Below, in pieces: positions 23,691 through 34,529 of a DNA stretch of 64,000 nt; position 1 is the stretch's first letter; every line of letters begins with the position of its first letter. The notes under the pieces were generated by a model. The model searched no databases and was not told the origin of the DNA. It was given only the letters and a program-made list of their open reading frames with translations. Source of the stretch: Sciurus carolinensis (Eukaryota > Chordata > Mammalia > Rodentia > Sciuridae); the NCBI RefSeq assembly GCF_902686445.1, contig NC_062213.1, positions 34,546,741 to 34,610,740 on the forward strand, given 5' to 3'. The position numbers were made by a program, and so were the translations under genes.

Positions 23691-24230
23691 ATAAGAACAC
23701 ACTTACATATCTCCCAATGACCAACAGTAATTCTTGGAGGGGTAGTTTAATTTCACAATGAGAAAAGGAAAACTGCTCATCAATGTAACCTAATCTCAAT
23801 AGCTTTCCCATCCTGGATATACCATACAACACCTTTTCAGAGTCTCTCTTTCCTTGCTCCATACTAAGCCCAGGAACCCACAGACACATAAAAAACAAGG
23901 TTCATTTACAACACCTAGCCAACAGAAACTTCATCCTCTCCTGCCTCCATTTGCAGAAAATCCTGATAAAAGCCTGTTTAAATTTTTCCTTTTCTTTGGG
24001 CAGAGCAAATTCATTAGCAGAGTGTTCTCTCCACTAGTCTGCAACCTGTCTGTCAGCTAAAGGACTGTAGAGTAAAAAATTATTTTTAGGCTAGCCAGAG
24101 AAAGTGTTCAAAGTGTTGAGATGAAAGGAAAGTTTTAGATGCATGTAATTTGGCCCAGCTCTGCATAGAACAATGTATTTTAAATGGTGAAAGACCTCCA
24201 GAGATCACTTATTTCAATCTAAACAGGGAA
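23691..24230. other. unannotated non-coding stretch
   Basis: No recognised repeat. Short frames on both strands are random-looking. Confidence 0.35.
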
Positions 24231-24234
24231 AGCA

Positions 24235-24345
24235 TGTGTCCTGAGCTAGGGGTCAAGTTCCTTAATCATTCAGAGCGTCTGTTCATTCATCTGCAAAATT
24301 GAAATAGCAAAACTCTCATAGTACCTGCCAGGATTGGAGATGGGA
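24235..24345 (+). repeat. MIR SINE fragment
   Basis: GGGTCAAGTTCCTTAATCATTCAG, TTCATTCATCTGCAAAATTGAAATAG and ATAGTACCTGCCAGGATTGG follow the MIR core. Confidence 0.65.
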
Positions 24346-24716
24346 ACCTCTTTGGATTGATCCTGTATTTCTTTGAACTGTAGAGAAAAGAAAGTTGTAG
24401 ATTCCCAGAAGGCAGAGACCAGCCAAAAGTTTTCTTCCCTTCTATTCCCCATTAAGAAAATGCTGTAGAAAATTCATATATTGCTCTACCTGTTTCCACC
24501 TCTCGGCCAAAACTGGAGTACTCTGCTGTCCAGTCATCCCAGGTTTCTGAACTGGAATGGCTCACTTGGTCAGAGAGAAGGACCCAGAAGAGTTTCCCTG
24601 TGACTCTCAGAACATACAAACATGAACTGGCAACTACTTCAAAGGCAGGCAGGGGATGTTCTGGTTATTTAATAGAATTCCCAAGTAGAAACAAAGGGCT
24701 AATGAGACAGCTAGTC
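24346..24716. other. unannotated non-coding stretch
   Basis: No recognised repeat, RNA gene or exon. Confidence 0.3.
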
Positions 24717-24758
24717 ATCTCTCTCTCTCTCTCTCTCTCACTCTCTCTCTCTCTCTCC

Positions 24759-24813
<55 letters not shown>

Positions 24814-24840
24814 CATATATACATATATATTCTTAAATAT
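24717..24840 (+). repeat. compound microsatellite (CT)n(AT)n(GT)n(ATAC)n
   Basis: A CT array with one CA interruption, then (AT)6, about 19 GT units, and imperfect ATACAT repeats. Four alternating classes abut in 120 bp. The GT part can adopt Z-DNA and the CT part triplex structure. Confidence 0.95.
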
Positions 24841-25716
24841 TCATTCTCTTCTTTAATAGAAATATCAGAAGGCAAACTAGCACACTTTTAAACAGAGAAA
24901 ATTGTCCCAGGAAATTTGCAAATATTGCATGTTCTTTTCCCTTTTTAAATATGTATGGTCTATCTTCTGGTAAAGAGTTCATGGATTTTTTTCAATATCT
25001 TCACTAAGAAAAGCAGGAATCATTGCAGGCTGTTAACTCTGCTTTGTACCCAAAAGAAAAAAAAAATTACATGGTAAGTATAAGTGGAGGGGAGGGATGC
25101 AGGGATGTGCTTAAAGCCCACGAAGAAGATTTCACTGTGGGAATTAAATAACAATTATATATTTCATAGGAGTACTATGAGGTTTCAGCAAAATCAACCT
25201 AGAAATGTATGCACAATGTCTAAATCCTCTGCACTTTAATAAATGCTGGTTCTCTTCTGTCTCTTGTACTCATATCAAATGATGGCTAATGAAGATGAAT
25301 ATCTGAACAAATCTAATACATCTTAGTGCCCCTGAAAGGGAACAAACATAAGGATGTCCTTTATTTAAGCAGACAGCAAGAGCCAAGTGAGTCAAGGGTC
25401 AATGGCGACAGGATTCATTCTCTCCATGTACTAATTCCAAAACATGCACATTATGTCATGCGGACAAGTTAGAGAAATAACATGTGAAAACAGGGCCATT
25501 AAGACATTTTTGAGTCAAAGAAATGATTATCCTTTATTAATAAGAGAACTAAATGAATTTTAGCATGTTCAAACCATGAAATACCTAACAGATATTACTA
25601 AGAATGAGGTAGATCTCTATATTGAAATATAATCATACAAGAACATATAAAATATTATGTATATAAAATGTAAAGTATTATGTATAAAATTTACATACCA
25701 AATATGTTTATACATA
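24841..25716. other. unannotated AT-rich stretch
   Basis: Unique-looking, strongly AT-rich toward 25600-25716 with TATAAAAT repeats. Nothing else recognised. Confidence 0.35.
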
Positions 25717-25923
25717 TAGTCATGCACTTCATGATAATGTTTCAGTCCACAACAGATCACACACGCAACAATGGTCCCATAAGATTATAATGTAGACTGG
25801 TGTGTGGTAGATAATATCATCTAGGTTTGTATAAATATACTCTGATGTTCACACAAAGTCAAAAACAAAATCACCTAATAATGCCTTTCTCAGAACATAT
25901 TTCTATTGTTAACCATGTGATTG
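25717..25923. mobile_element. Tigger-type (TcMar) MITE fossil
   Basis: Termini are [T]AGTCATGCACTTCATGA at the left and AACCATGTGATTG at the right, with TA target duplications at 25715-25716 and 25924-25925. Internal blocks CAATGGTCCCATAAGATTATAAT and ATCATCTAGGTTTGTATAAATA, then CCTTTCTCAGAACATATTTC, match a widespread pogo/Tigger-type element that has lost its central part here. Non-autonomous, no transposase. Confidence 0.7.
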
Positions 25924-26394
25924 TACATGCCATACATAAATTATATTTATACATATATATATATTACATGCCTGTGTGCTTATGTGATAAGTGTATATAT
26001 CTGAAATAGCATGATTCAAACAGTTAAACATGCAGTGTTTGATGGAGAAGAAAAGAGTGGATTTTCATGTGCTAGAAACATTTAATTCTCATTTACTATC
26101 CATATACTACCTCAATTTTCCATTTTCTGTGAAGTTAGGTGGAGTCAATGACTAATTCTGGCCCAAGACGTGAGCATAAAAGACATATATCACTGTCCGA
26201 ATACTTAAAGTCGTGAAACCTCCAGGCAATATCCCTACCACAACATAGAAGCAGCCTGGATCATTTAGTTACCCATAGAAGACAGCTTCTTAGCAGAGAG
26301 CCTGATTTGAACTACAAATGTACTGAGCATGTGTAAGTGTGTGTGTGTGTTGTGGAATTATTGCATAAATCCATTGAGATGTAAAAGTTAATTA
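25924..26394. other. unannotated AT-rich stretch
   Basis: Includes short (TA)n at 25951-25966 and (GT)n at about 26335-26350. No gene or family was recognised. Confidence 0.35.
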
Positions 26395-27060
26395 ATGTAA
26401 TATATTACTTATCTACTGGAAAGAAACAAATTATTTCCAAACTTAGCAGCTGAAAACAAATATTATTTCACAGACCAGGAACCTAAGTGGTTCTGGCTAG
26501 GGTGCCTCATAAGGTTGCAATTAAGGTGTAGACATCTCCAGGCTCAACCAGAACTGGAGCCCACAAACATGGCTGTGAGCCCACAAACATGGCTGCATGG
26601 CTGTTGGAAAATCTCAGCTCCTTGGTGGCTGTTCGCCAGAGATATCACTGACTTCTCCACAGCGTTGCTCGTGACAGTGTAGCTTGCTTCCCCAGAATGA
26701 GAGATTCGAGGAAGAGAGAAAGATAGGTACCCAGAGAAAACCACAGAGAGAGAGAGAAGGAGGAGGAGGAAAAAGAATGAGGGGGAAAGGAAGAGGAAGA
26801 GAAAGAGGGACAGAGAGAGGGAGAGGAAGAGAGAGAGGAAGGGGGGAGGGGGAGGAAGAGAAGGAGAAGGAAACCACAGTCTTTGTATAACCCAAACACA
26901 GAAATGACTTCCCATTACTTCTGCCTTTTTCTGTTCCTTAGAAATAGTCACAAGCGCAGCCCACACTCAGTGGGGTGGTAAATGCACAAGAGCAAGAATA
27001 CCAGGAGGTATATCATGCAGACCAGCCTTGAGGGTAACCACCACCAGCTGCACAGTCCAG
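26395..27060 (-). mobile_element. MLT1-type LTR in antisense
   Basis: Antisense blocks in order: TTCCAAACTTAGCAGCTGAAAACAA, GGTTGCAATTAAGGTGTAGAC, a block ending GTGTAGCTTGCTTCCCCAGAATGAGAG, the purine tract, CCACAGTCTTTGTATAACCC, ATGACTTCCCATTACTTCTGCC, AATAGTCACAAGCGCAGCCCACACTCA and AGAATACCAGGAGGTATATCATG. The long minus-strand frame (26544-26966) arises from the low-complexity insert and is not a gene. A local duplication of CCCACAAACATGGCTG sits at 26561-26593. Confidence 0.7.
26728..26872 (+). repeat. AG-rich purine tract
   Basis: About 145 bp almost free of pyrimidines, built of GAGA, GGAGGA and GGAAGAG units. It is an expansion of the GAGAGA run normally found at this point of the MLT1 LTR. 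Confidence 0.9.
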
Positions 27061-27439
27061 TCTACCCCCAAATGATGCAATATTCTTCTATGCTATTTGA
27101 AATTTTTTACAATAATCATGAGTTACTTTTATTGTTTATAACCAAACAGTAAAACTTTATATGATGTATTTTTTAAAACTACCCAGCTAGGATTTCAGAA
27201 GTTCTTTCCCCCCTCCCCCAAAAGCTACCTAATATGACTATCCAAATAGTAAAAGTATCCATTTTACCTCTACTCAAAGTGGCCCATTATTCTCAAATTC
27301 TCAAATGCACATCTTGGAAGTGACTCATTTTGTCCCTGCTCCATTTATGCTTTTGTAACACTAAAGACATTTTCTTTGCCATAATCTAAACTACTGGGAG
27401 GTCTCCTGGGCATTTCTTCAGAAAAACACTTTCTTTTCC
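27061..27439. other. unannotated non-coding stretch
   Basis: TTTTTTACAATAATCATGAGTTAC near 27105 could be a scrap of another old SINE-like repeat. Otherwise nothing was recognised. Confidence 0.3.
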
Positions 27440-27790
27440 ATTTTCTAAGTGTTAATTGTACAAAGCAGCAGCCTCTGAAGTGAAAATACAAAGTGAACCA
27501 GACAGCAGCTCTCTTCTAAAGTCGGGTCCCCGAAGTTGACATCAAGCTTAGGAGATGCTGCCTTTTAGTAATTAGCTGTAGATCTGCCGGCGGCTGCTAC
27601 TGTATGGCTGCCTCACTGTTTACCTTCATTCTCACCAGAGCTCCTCAATATTCTAAGATAATAAGCCAATGGGGAGAGTATGCTGTCACTAGGACCTGTC
27701 AGCTCGCTACACCAGCAGGATTTGAGTCAGTCTTATAGGATTATCACTTATCTTAGGTATCAATCTTTCTTGATGAATCTGAAAAGGAAG
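27440..27790. promoter_or_regulatory. candidate conserved non-coding element
   Basis: A repeat-free block with TAGTAATTAGCTGTAG (27567), GCCGGCGGCTGCTAC (27587), AATAATAAGCCAATGGGG (27658) including a CCAAT box, and GACCTGTCAGCTCGC. Homeodomain-like cores, an inverted CCAAT and retained CpGs in AT-rich surroundings suggest an enhancer. Inference only. Confidence 0.3.
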
Positions 27791-28890
27791 AAAAAAAGCA
27801 AATATAATCAAGCAGTGAACACCTTTAAATAAGGGACATGGATACAAATTTCAAGAAGATTCCTTTATATTTTGAGGGAGAGGACTAAACAAATAAAAGC
27901 CCAGCGATATCTTTAGTTAGGGAAAAGGAAAAAAAAAAAACTCCAAGGTAAAAAGCTGATAGGAGAGACAGAATCTAAGAGATGAGAAATAAGATCAAAT
28001 AAAATAGGGGATATCAGGACATAAGAGTGACACTGATGGTGTAATAGATTTCAACTTTCTAAATAGCAGTCATCAAATTCCATGTCATTTTTGAGAGTGG
28101 ACATGTTTGACCATCTGTATCCTTTTTAAGAGCTAGGTGAGATTCAAGTGAATCTAACAGCATGGTAAAGTTGGTGAGTGACTGTAAATCATTTTTAATA
28201 GTTGCGGTTTGTAAAATAATGGGTCCTGTGGGAAGAGAGTGAGGAGTTTTCACCACAGCTGGGTAGTCCCTATAATTTCCCTCAATTTTCCTCTAAAAAT
28301 CCCACATCAGCAATGTAATTGTCTGCCTCCCTTCTACCCCAGATGGAAGACATAGAGCATTGAAGAGAATAATAATGTGACATTCAATAAAGTGATCTCC
28401 GCAAAGCCCTTGGCTGAGCAGAGCTGGGGAATGAGATCCAGAGATGAAGGAGACACAGTAACACTTCTAGCACTGTCCTGGGCTTTGCCTGACCACAGCA
28501 CTTTGGCAGAGCCCCCTCTAGGACTAGGAAAGAAAAGACTCAGAATGCAGCACTTTGTCACCAACTTTCTTTCAGAGTATTTTGGCTCATGTTTATTTTA
28601 TATATCGATGTCCACTCCGGTTTCATTTGAGAGAGCTTAGAGACAGAAAAAGAAAATAATAGTTTCTTTCAAAGAAATTGTTAGTTGGAATATCCCAAAG
28701 TCTTTTCAGTCACAGGAGGGGAGAAAATGCCGAGAGTGAAAATTTTCTGAAATGGCCCAGGACCTTCCAGGAGACAATAAAAGTGGTTTACCTGAGCCTT
28801 CTGAACTCCACTTGTCTCTCTTGGGTCTTTTAGTCTTTGAGGCTATGTGTGGATAAGGCCTCACTGATGGTATTAGTTAGGATTAAGTGC
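27791..28890. other. unannotated non-coding stretch
   Basis: An A-run lies at 27929-27940. No family or gene was recognised. Overlapping sense and antisense frames at 28334-28640 look random. Confidence 0.35.
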
Positions 28891-30059
28891 AACTGCATGT
28901 GACAGATAATCCAGCCTAACATGTACAGTGGCTCCACAAGTCACTGTGTGCCTTCCAGCTCATTACTCCACCACCCCTGGGGTCTAGCCTTCATCCTCAC
29001 TCCCCACAAAATTGACTGGAGCGTTAGAACCAAATCTGGTTTTCCAGACAGCAAAGGAGACAAAGAAAGAGAAGACCCACACCAGCTGTCCTTTAAGAAG
29101 GTTTTCAGGGATGTTTGTATAAAGCAACAACTGCACAATAATTCTGCTAAATTCCTCTTGAATTCATGGTTCAGCATGGTGGCTCCGTTTCAGGCAGCAA
29201 TCTGAGCAGGCTTGGTGCCATACTGCAGCTTAGACTCAGGTCTGCTTTACATGTATTCACTCTATGGCCCAGGCTGAGAAGAACTGACAGTTTCCTAAAA
29301 GATGCTCTTTCCATGAAGGAGGTAAAACGCTCCCAGGAGAGAAAGCAGAAACATGCATTGCCTCTTAGGGTATGAACTTTGAACTGGCACAAAATCACTT
29401 CTACCCACATGCCATTGGCAAACCCAAATCATGGTCAAGTTCAATGAAAATCAGATGGAATATTGGAAGTTTACATCTTTCCATAAAAGTTGAGGAAGAG
29501 AAGTGAGTAGTTTCTGAATAATAATATATTACACTGTCTTTCTCAGGGATCCTCAAGACCACCTGTCATGGCACATGGCCTTCTTGGAAATTTGCAAGGT
29601 TTGAGCAAACTGGAAACACAGGGTTAACACTTTCCTGCACTATCCCATACCCTCTTCCTCTGGTAAAGACCAAAATGTAATTACACTGACTATACCCGGG
29701 TTCGTGGGAGTCTGGGAGGGATAATTTTCTCTCCAGATAAATACGTACCAAACTAAGAATCAAGAATTCTACTCTTAAAGAAAAAGTTCGGAAGAAATTA
29801 CTGGGTGCCATGTTGAGTCCTTGAGGTGAACAGGAAAAGTAAGAGTAAGAGACTGAGCAGAGTCAAGAAAATTCTCCTGTTTGACCACTAATAATAACAA
29901 CCACACAATATTTTACCACAACCAAAATGCCATCGATTACATACCATTATCTAAATACCACTAATAAAGGAGGAAAATTGCTGCCGATTCAACAATGATA
30001 ATGCTGTCATTTCATATTCCTACCAAAAAGTCCTAAATAAATAAATAAAGCTTAGCAAA
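28891..30059. other. unannotated; weak old-repeat texture
   Basis: TGCAACTGCATGTGACAGATAATCC near 28890 weakly resembles the head of an old interspersed repeat. The evidence is too thin to name it. The remainder is unrecognised. Confidence 0.3.
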
Positions 30060-30302
30060 TTTCCATGATGTTATCATACCCATGTAAACAGCACCTTGAT
30101 CTTAAACTACAGCATCACTAGAACCCTGGGAGACCCTCAGTTACCATTTCCCTCCGAAAGCAACCATTAGCCTGGCTTACAACAACATGGATAATCCTAC
30201 ATATTTTTGAATTTTATACAAATGAGATTATACATTTTATACTATTTTGAGTCTGTCTTTTCTTGCTTGACATTATTTTGATGATATTCACCCATATTAT
30301 TG
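30060..30302 (-). mobile_element. ancient L1 (L1M), segment 1 of an interrupted copy
   Basis: Antisense L1M 3' text: CAGCACCTTGATC, GAAAGCAACCATTAGCCTGG, GAATTTTATACAAATGAGATTATAC, GTCTGTCTTTTCTTGCTTGAC and ATGATATTCACCCATATTATTGC. It stops at 30302 where a DNA transposon fossil begins, and appears to resume at 30644. Confidence 0.7.
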
Positions 30303-30641
30303 CAGGTTCAAATCCTCCTCAATTTATGAAAGGGGCATATCCCAATAAACCCAATCAAAGTTATTATAAGCCAAAAATTTACTAAATGCACCTAATCCAC
30401 TGAACATTCTAACTTAGCCCAACAGTGCACTAGACAGTATTGGTGGATGGCATGGCTGATCAGGAGCTGTAGCTCACTGCTGATGCTCAGCATAGAATGA
30501 GTGTGGAAACAAAGATCATTAGCCCAGCCAAAGGTCAAAATGCAAAAATCAAAGCATGGATTCTACCGAATATGTATTACTTTTGCCATCTTAAAGATAA
30601 AAAGTTGTTAGTCAAAACCATCATAAGTCAGAGACAATCTG
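30303..30641. mobile_element. Tigger-type DNA transposon fossil (copy 1)
   Basis: It starts CAGGTTCAAATCCTCCTCAA and contains CCCAATAAACCCAATC, CACCTAATCCACTGAACATTC and TAACTTAGCCCAACAG. It ends AACCATCATAAGTCAGAGAC-AATCTG, the typical inverted-terminal region. A TA follows at 30642-30643, while the left TA is mutated (TG). Non-autonomous, no transposase. Confidence 0.7.
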
Positions 30642-30643
30642 TA

Positions 30644-30675
30644 GTTATGATATAATTGTTTTCATTGCTGTATAG
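30644..30675 (-). mobile_element. ancient L1 (L1M), segment 2
   Basis: A 32-bp remnant reading ATTGTTTTCATTGCTGTATAG, matching the TTTTATTGCTGAGTAG portion expected next in the same antisense L1, lies between two DNA transposons. Confidence 0.5.
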
Positions 30676-30677
30676 TA

Positions 30678-31007
30678 CAGTCAACACTCCATACCCAGGT
30701 TCTGCATCTAAGGATTCAGTCAATTGCAATTGAAAATATTTAAAAAATATTGGGCTTATATCAAACATATGTGACTTTTTTCCTTATCATTATTCTCTAA
30801 CTAATACAGTAAAACAATTATTTGCATAGCATTAACATTGTATTAAGTAGTATGAGCAATCTAGAGGTAATATGAAGTATATGGGAAGCTATCCATAGGT
30901 AATATATAAATACTATTCTATTTTATATAACAGACTTGAACATCATTGGATTTTGTTGCATGTAGAGGTTCTGGCACCAATTCCCAGAAGATACCAAGGG
31001 GAAACTG
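30678..31007. mobile_element. Tigger-type DNA transposon fossil (copy 2)
   Basis: 330 bp bounded by TA at 30676-30677 and 31008-31009. Ends are imperfect inverted repeats: CAGTCAACACTCCATACCCA at the left, ATACCAAGGGGAAACTG at the right. The interior has CTGCATCTAAGGATTCAGTC, AATACAGTAAAACAATTATTTG, CATAGCATTAACATTGTATT and a 3' block CTGGCACCAATTCCC. This is a different Tigger subfamily from its neighbour. Non-autonomous. Confidence 0.8.
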
Positions 31008-31009
31008 TA

Positions 31010-31285
31010 TTTGATGGTGTGAATATGCACAATATAATGATCCATTGCTATGTTGATAGGCATTTGGCTTTCTACAGTTTGGGATATTACAAATACTACT
31101 GTTACAAACATTGTAACATTGTTCTTCTGCTTTGTTGAACATTTATATACATTTCTGTTGAGTACATAACTAGAAAAAGAATTACTGGGTCAGACTAGGT
31201 GTTTAGTAGATGTTACCAAAACATGTTTCAAAGTCATTAACCAGTTTACATTCCCACCAATAGCATTTAAGAATTCAAGTTACTC
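31010..31285 (-). mobile_element. ancient L1 (L1M), segment 3
   Basis: Antisense ORF2 3' text: GTTGATAGGCATTTGG, GATATTACAAATACTACTG, TTGTTGAACATTTATATACA, AAAGAATTACTGGGTCAGAC and CAGTTTACATTCCCACCAATAG. It continues segments 1 and 2 and is broken at about 31285 by a sense-oriented L1. Confidence 0.75.
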
Positions 31286-32210
31286 AAGGAAACCATTAAT
31301 GGAGTGAAGAGACAGTTTACAGAATAGGATACAGTCTCTGCCAGTTATTTTTCTGACAAAGGAGTAATATCCAGAATATATAAAGAACTCAAAAAACTTA
31401 ACACCAAAAAAATCAACCCAATCAATAAATGAACAAATAACCTGAATAGATACTTCTCAAAAGAAGAAGGGTTAATGGTCAAAAATCATATGAAAAATGT
31501 TCAACATTATTAGCTATCAGAGAACTGCAAGTCAAAGCTACATTGAGAGTCCATCTTAGCCCAAAGTGTCAATCATCAAGTATGAAAAAATAACAAATAC
31601 TAGCAAGGATGTGGAGAACCAGAGCTTCTACACTATTGGTGGGATATAAATTAGTACAACCACTGTGGAAATCAAAACACTAAAAATAGAACTATCATAT
31701 AATCTAGCTATATGGTTCTTCAGTATATACCTGAAAGAATTAAAGTCAGCATACAATAGAGCCACCAACACACCTGTGCCAGTTGATGGAGGTACAATTC
31801 ACAACAGCCAAGTTAAGGAATCAGTTTAGGTGCCTGTCAAGGTATAAATGGATAAAGTGGGTATATATGCAAAATGGAGCATTATTCAGTCACAAAAAGG
31901 TACAAAATCATGTAATTTGCAGGAAAATGGATGGAAATAGAGAGTATCATGTTAAGCAAAATAAACCAGACTCAGATAGAAAAGTCTGGCATGTTTTACC
32001 TCACATGGGGAATCTAGCAAAGAAGGAGGATGGGGATGAGGATAAGGAGGATGAGACTAGAAGGGAACTATTGGAGAAAATGAAGGGGATCATGAGGAGA
32101 GGGAGGGAAGGGTAATGTGAGAAGTGCATGATACAAGTATGTTATATACATATACAAATATGCTGTATGTAATTGGAATGCACTAGAGAAAGTTCCCAAC
32201 TTGATACCAT
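31286..32210 (+). mobile_element. L1 LINE, 3' end of ORF2 and 3' UTR, dead
   Basis: Sense L1 ORF2 C-terminal text: TTCTGACAAAGGAGTAATATCC, ACTTCTCAAAAGAAGAAGGG, GCAAGGATGTGGAGAACC, CACTATTGGTGGGATATAAA and TTGCAGGAAAATGGATGGAA. It is followed by the rodent-type purine-rich 3' UTR near 32000-32110. The coding frame has stops and indels, and an open stretch at 31783-32115 is only a fragment. Confidence 0.85.
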
Positions 32211-32217
32211 CTGTTTT

Positions 32218-32777
32218 TGTAGCCATGTTGTGGGGCACAATTTAAGAACAGACCAATCACCACTGAGAAGCCCAAATTTGAGAGTCTTTATTAAGTCGAC
32301 TGACTGTCTCACACAATGCCCCAAAAAATGGGATTGGGAGAACAGCCCTGACCATAGGTGTGCAGGGGTTTTTAATACCATAAATCAGTATATCAATCAT
32401 AAGTATCTGTTGCTATGATTCAAAATTACAAACTAACATCATGGGATCCTAAATCATTAGCAGAGGGGGAAGTGGGTCAAAATGACCTTACTTAGGTACA
32501 GACTAAAGAATGGTTACTAACATCTAAACAATCACTGTTGACATCATCATTAACATTGTACATTGTTTAGGAAATGAGGAATCAAAAAGAGAACAATTTT
32601 TCATCACACAAGAATTGCCATTTTGTCATTTCGTATCGCCAAACAGGTCATGCTAAGCAACTGTTGACAGGTACAGAGGTGGGGCGTTCCCATGGGAGAA
32701 GCATTTCCCACATAAGTGGAGTCTCAAGGTAAAATGGAGTCTGTTTAGTCATTGCCCATATAGCCTGGCCTACTACA
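32218..32777 (-). mobile_element. solo retroviral-type LTR in antisense
   Basis: 560 bp with perfect TGTAG...CTACA ends. Read on the minus strand it has a TATA-like TATTAAAA near 32372 and an AATAAA (plus-strand TTTATT, 32287-32292) about 80 bp downstream, the spacing of an LTR promoter and R region. Flanking 4-mers TTTT and TTTC could be an imperfect target duplication. No internal viral sequence remains. The superfamily (ERV1-like) is inferred. Confidence 0.65.
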
Positions 32778-32815
32778 TTTCCAGGAAGTCAAATCTGCCA
32801 TCCCATCACAGTCAT

Positions 32816-33400
32816 TTGCATGGGTGTATAGTGGTATGGCTTGTGGTTTTAATTTGCATTTTCCTGATGACCAATAGGGTTAAGCCCCTTTCTAATGCTT
32901 ATTGACCATTGATATCCTCATTGTGAAGTGTCTGTCTGTGCTTTTGCCCGTAATTCTATCAGAATACTTGTGTCTTTCTTTGGGATTTGTATGGGCTCTT
33001 TTTATTATACAGAAAACAACCTTTGTCGGATGCACGTGTTCTAAGTATTTTCTCCCACTTTGTAACTTGCTTTGCCACCCTTTTAATCCTGTTTTAATGA
33101 AGAACATTTCTTATTTTATCATAGTCCAATTTATCAATGTTTTTCTTTATAATTAAGACTTTGGGGTCCTGATTAATAAACATTTGCCCAACACAACTCC
33201 TAAAGATAGACTCCTATGTCAGTAACATCATTGTTTTTTCTTTCCACTTCTAGAGCTACAGTCCCTCTGGGGTTGATTTTGAGTATGGTGCTGGTGAGAA
33301 GCATGAAGATTTCCCCCAGCGTGGACTCGAAAAAGACCATCCGTCTCCACTGCATGCAGTATCACCTTTGCTATAATCGTCACTCAGAATTTTTTAAAAA
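32816..33400 (-). mobile_element. ancient L1 (L1M), segment 4
   Basis: Antisense ORF2 text resumes: GTGTATAGTGGTATGG, GGTTTTAATTTGCATTTTCC, TGATGACCAATAGGG, TATTTTCTCCCACTTTGTAAC, ATAGTCCAATTTATCAATG and GGGGTTGATTTTGAGTATGG. This is the expected continuation of segment 3, about 1.5 kb away because of the intervening insertions. The last 60 bp are weaker. Confidence 0.75.
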
Positions 33401-34140
33401 TTTTTGAATGGGCTCATTTAGGTTTATGTCAACAAAGCTTGTTATATAATCCCAATTTTGCATATAGTAAAAGCAAAGTAAATACACTAAAACATTCTAA
33501 GATCTTCAGTCATCAGTCTGACTCTTGAATATTTCAACTATTCAACTCAGAGTCTTTGAGGACTGTCCTGTGTCATCAAGAAAATGGATGACACAGAAAA
33601 GGAATGCTCCACTGTTGTCCCAGGATTTTCTTCAAAGACTTGACACTCATTCTGCACATTTTCATTTCAAAGCACAAAAAAATGACAAAAAAATTTTTAG
33701 CTTAGCCAACAGTGATTTTAAGATCCAACCTGTCTTCAGAATTGTTAAAATGTGAAAATAGATGTGGCTTAAAAATCAAAGAAATGTGGTTCTTGTCGTA
33801 GGTCAGGTTGCTAGGAGGCTAAGACAGACTCATGTGCATGTGGTCTAGTGAGAAATGCTTTCTTAGGGGAAAAATGTCCTCTAATAAGGGAAAAAAGTGG
33901 AATAGGGAAGAAGTTGAGCAATAATGTGATCTCAGAGGTCTAGCTCTGGCCTACTCCAGGCTGGGGAAGGAAGAGGACAGGGAGTTAGGTCCTATAGCAC
34001 TTTGTAATCCTGCAGGTTGGGCATTGCCTGCCGGCAACAGAGGGCAAGGTGGGGTGCTGTCCCCTCAGCTGGTCTCCTCCCCCTTGACAACAGCAAGTCA
34101 TCAGAGGGATTAGCTGAGATAGTTCAGCATCAACACTCAA
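33401..34140. other. unannotated non-coding stretch
   Basis: No recognised repeat or gene. The stretch 33940-34090 is GC-richer than its surroundings. Confidence 0.3.
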
Positions 34141-34153
34141 AACAGCTAGACAA

Positions 34154-34374
34154 AGCCAGGCACAGTGGTGCCTGCCTATAATCCCAGCAGCTTGGCAGCC
34201 TGAGGCAGGAGCATTGCAAGTTCAAAGCCAGCCTCGGCAACTTAGCAAGGCTCTGGGGAATGTAGAGAGACTCTGTCTCAAAATGAAAAATAAAATAAAA
34301 TAAAAATGACTGGGGATATGGCTCAGTGGTTAAACACCCTGGGTTTAAGCCTCAGTACAAAAAAAAAAAAAAAA
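34154..34374 (+). repeat. B1-dID dimeric SINE
   Basis: A B1-like head (GCCAGGCACAGTGGTGCCTG, ATAATCCCAGCAGCTTGG, TTGCAAGTTCAAAGCCAGCC) joins through an A-rich linker to an ID half (CTGGGGATATGGCTCAGTGG) and a poly(A) tail at 34358-34374. Direct repeats AACAGCTAGACAA (34141-34153) and AACAGTTGGACAA (34375-34387) flank it. This fused structure is the main taxonomic marker in the window. Confidence 0.92.
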
Positions 34375-34529
34375 AACAGTTGGACAATGGATGCATGGTA
34401 AAGGGAAATGGAATGGGCAGTAGTGTTTTCAATAGTCTTGACTCCTAAATGTTTGAGCATTTACAGCATGCCAGGCATTTACTGCATGGCAGAGCTTAAA
34501 CAGAAGCTCTCTGTCTCCAGAACCCTTAC

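Noticed and set aside
26544..26966. 140-codon minus-strand open frame
   Set aside because: It lies in an antisense MLT1 LTR, and its long Ser/Leu/Pro tract is simply the complement of a purine simple repeat.
31783..32115. 110-codon plus-strand frame
   Set aside because: It is a residual fragment of dead L1 ORF2 and 3' UTR sequence.
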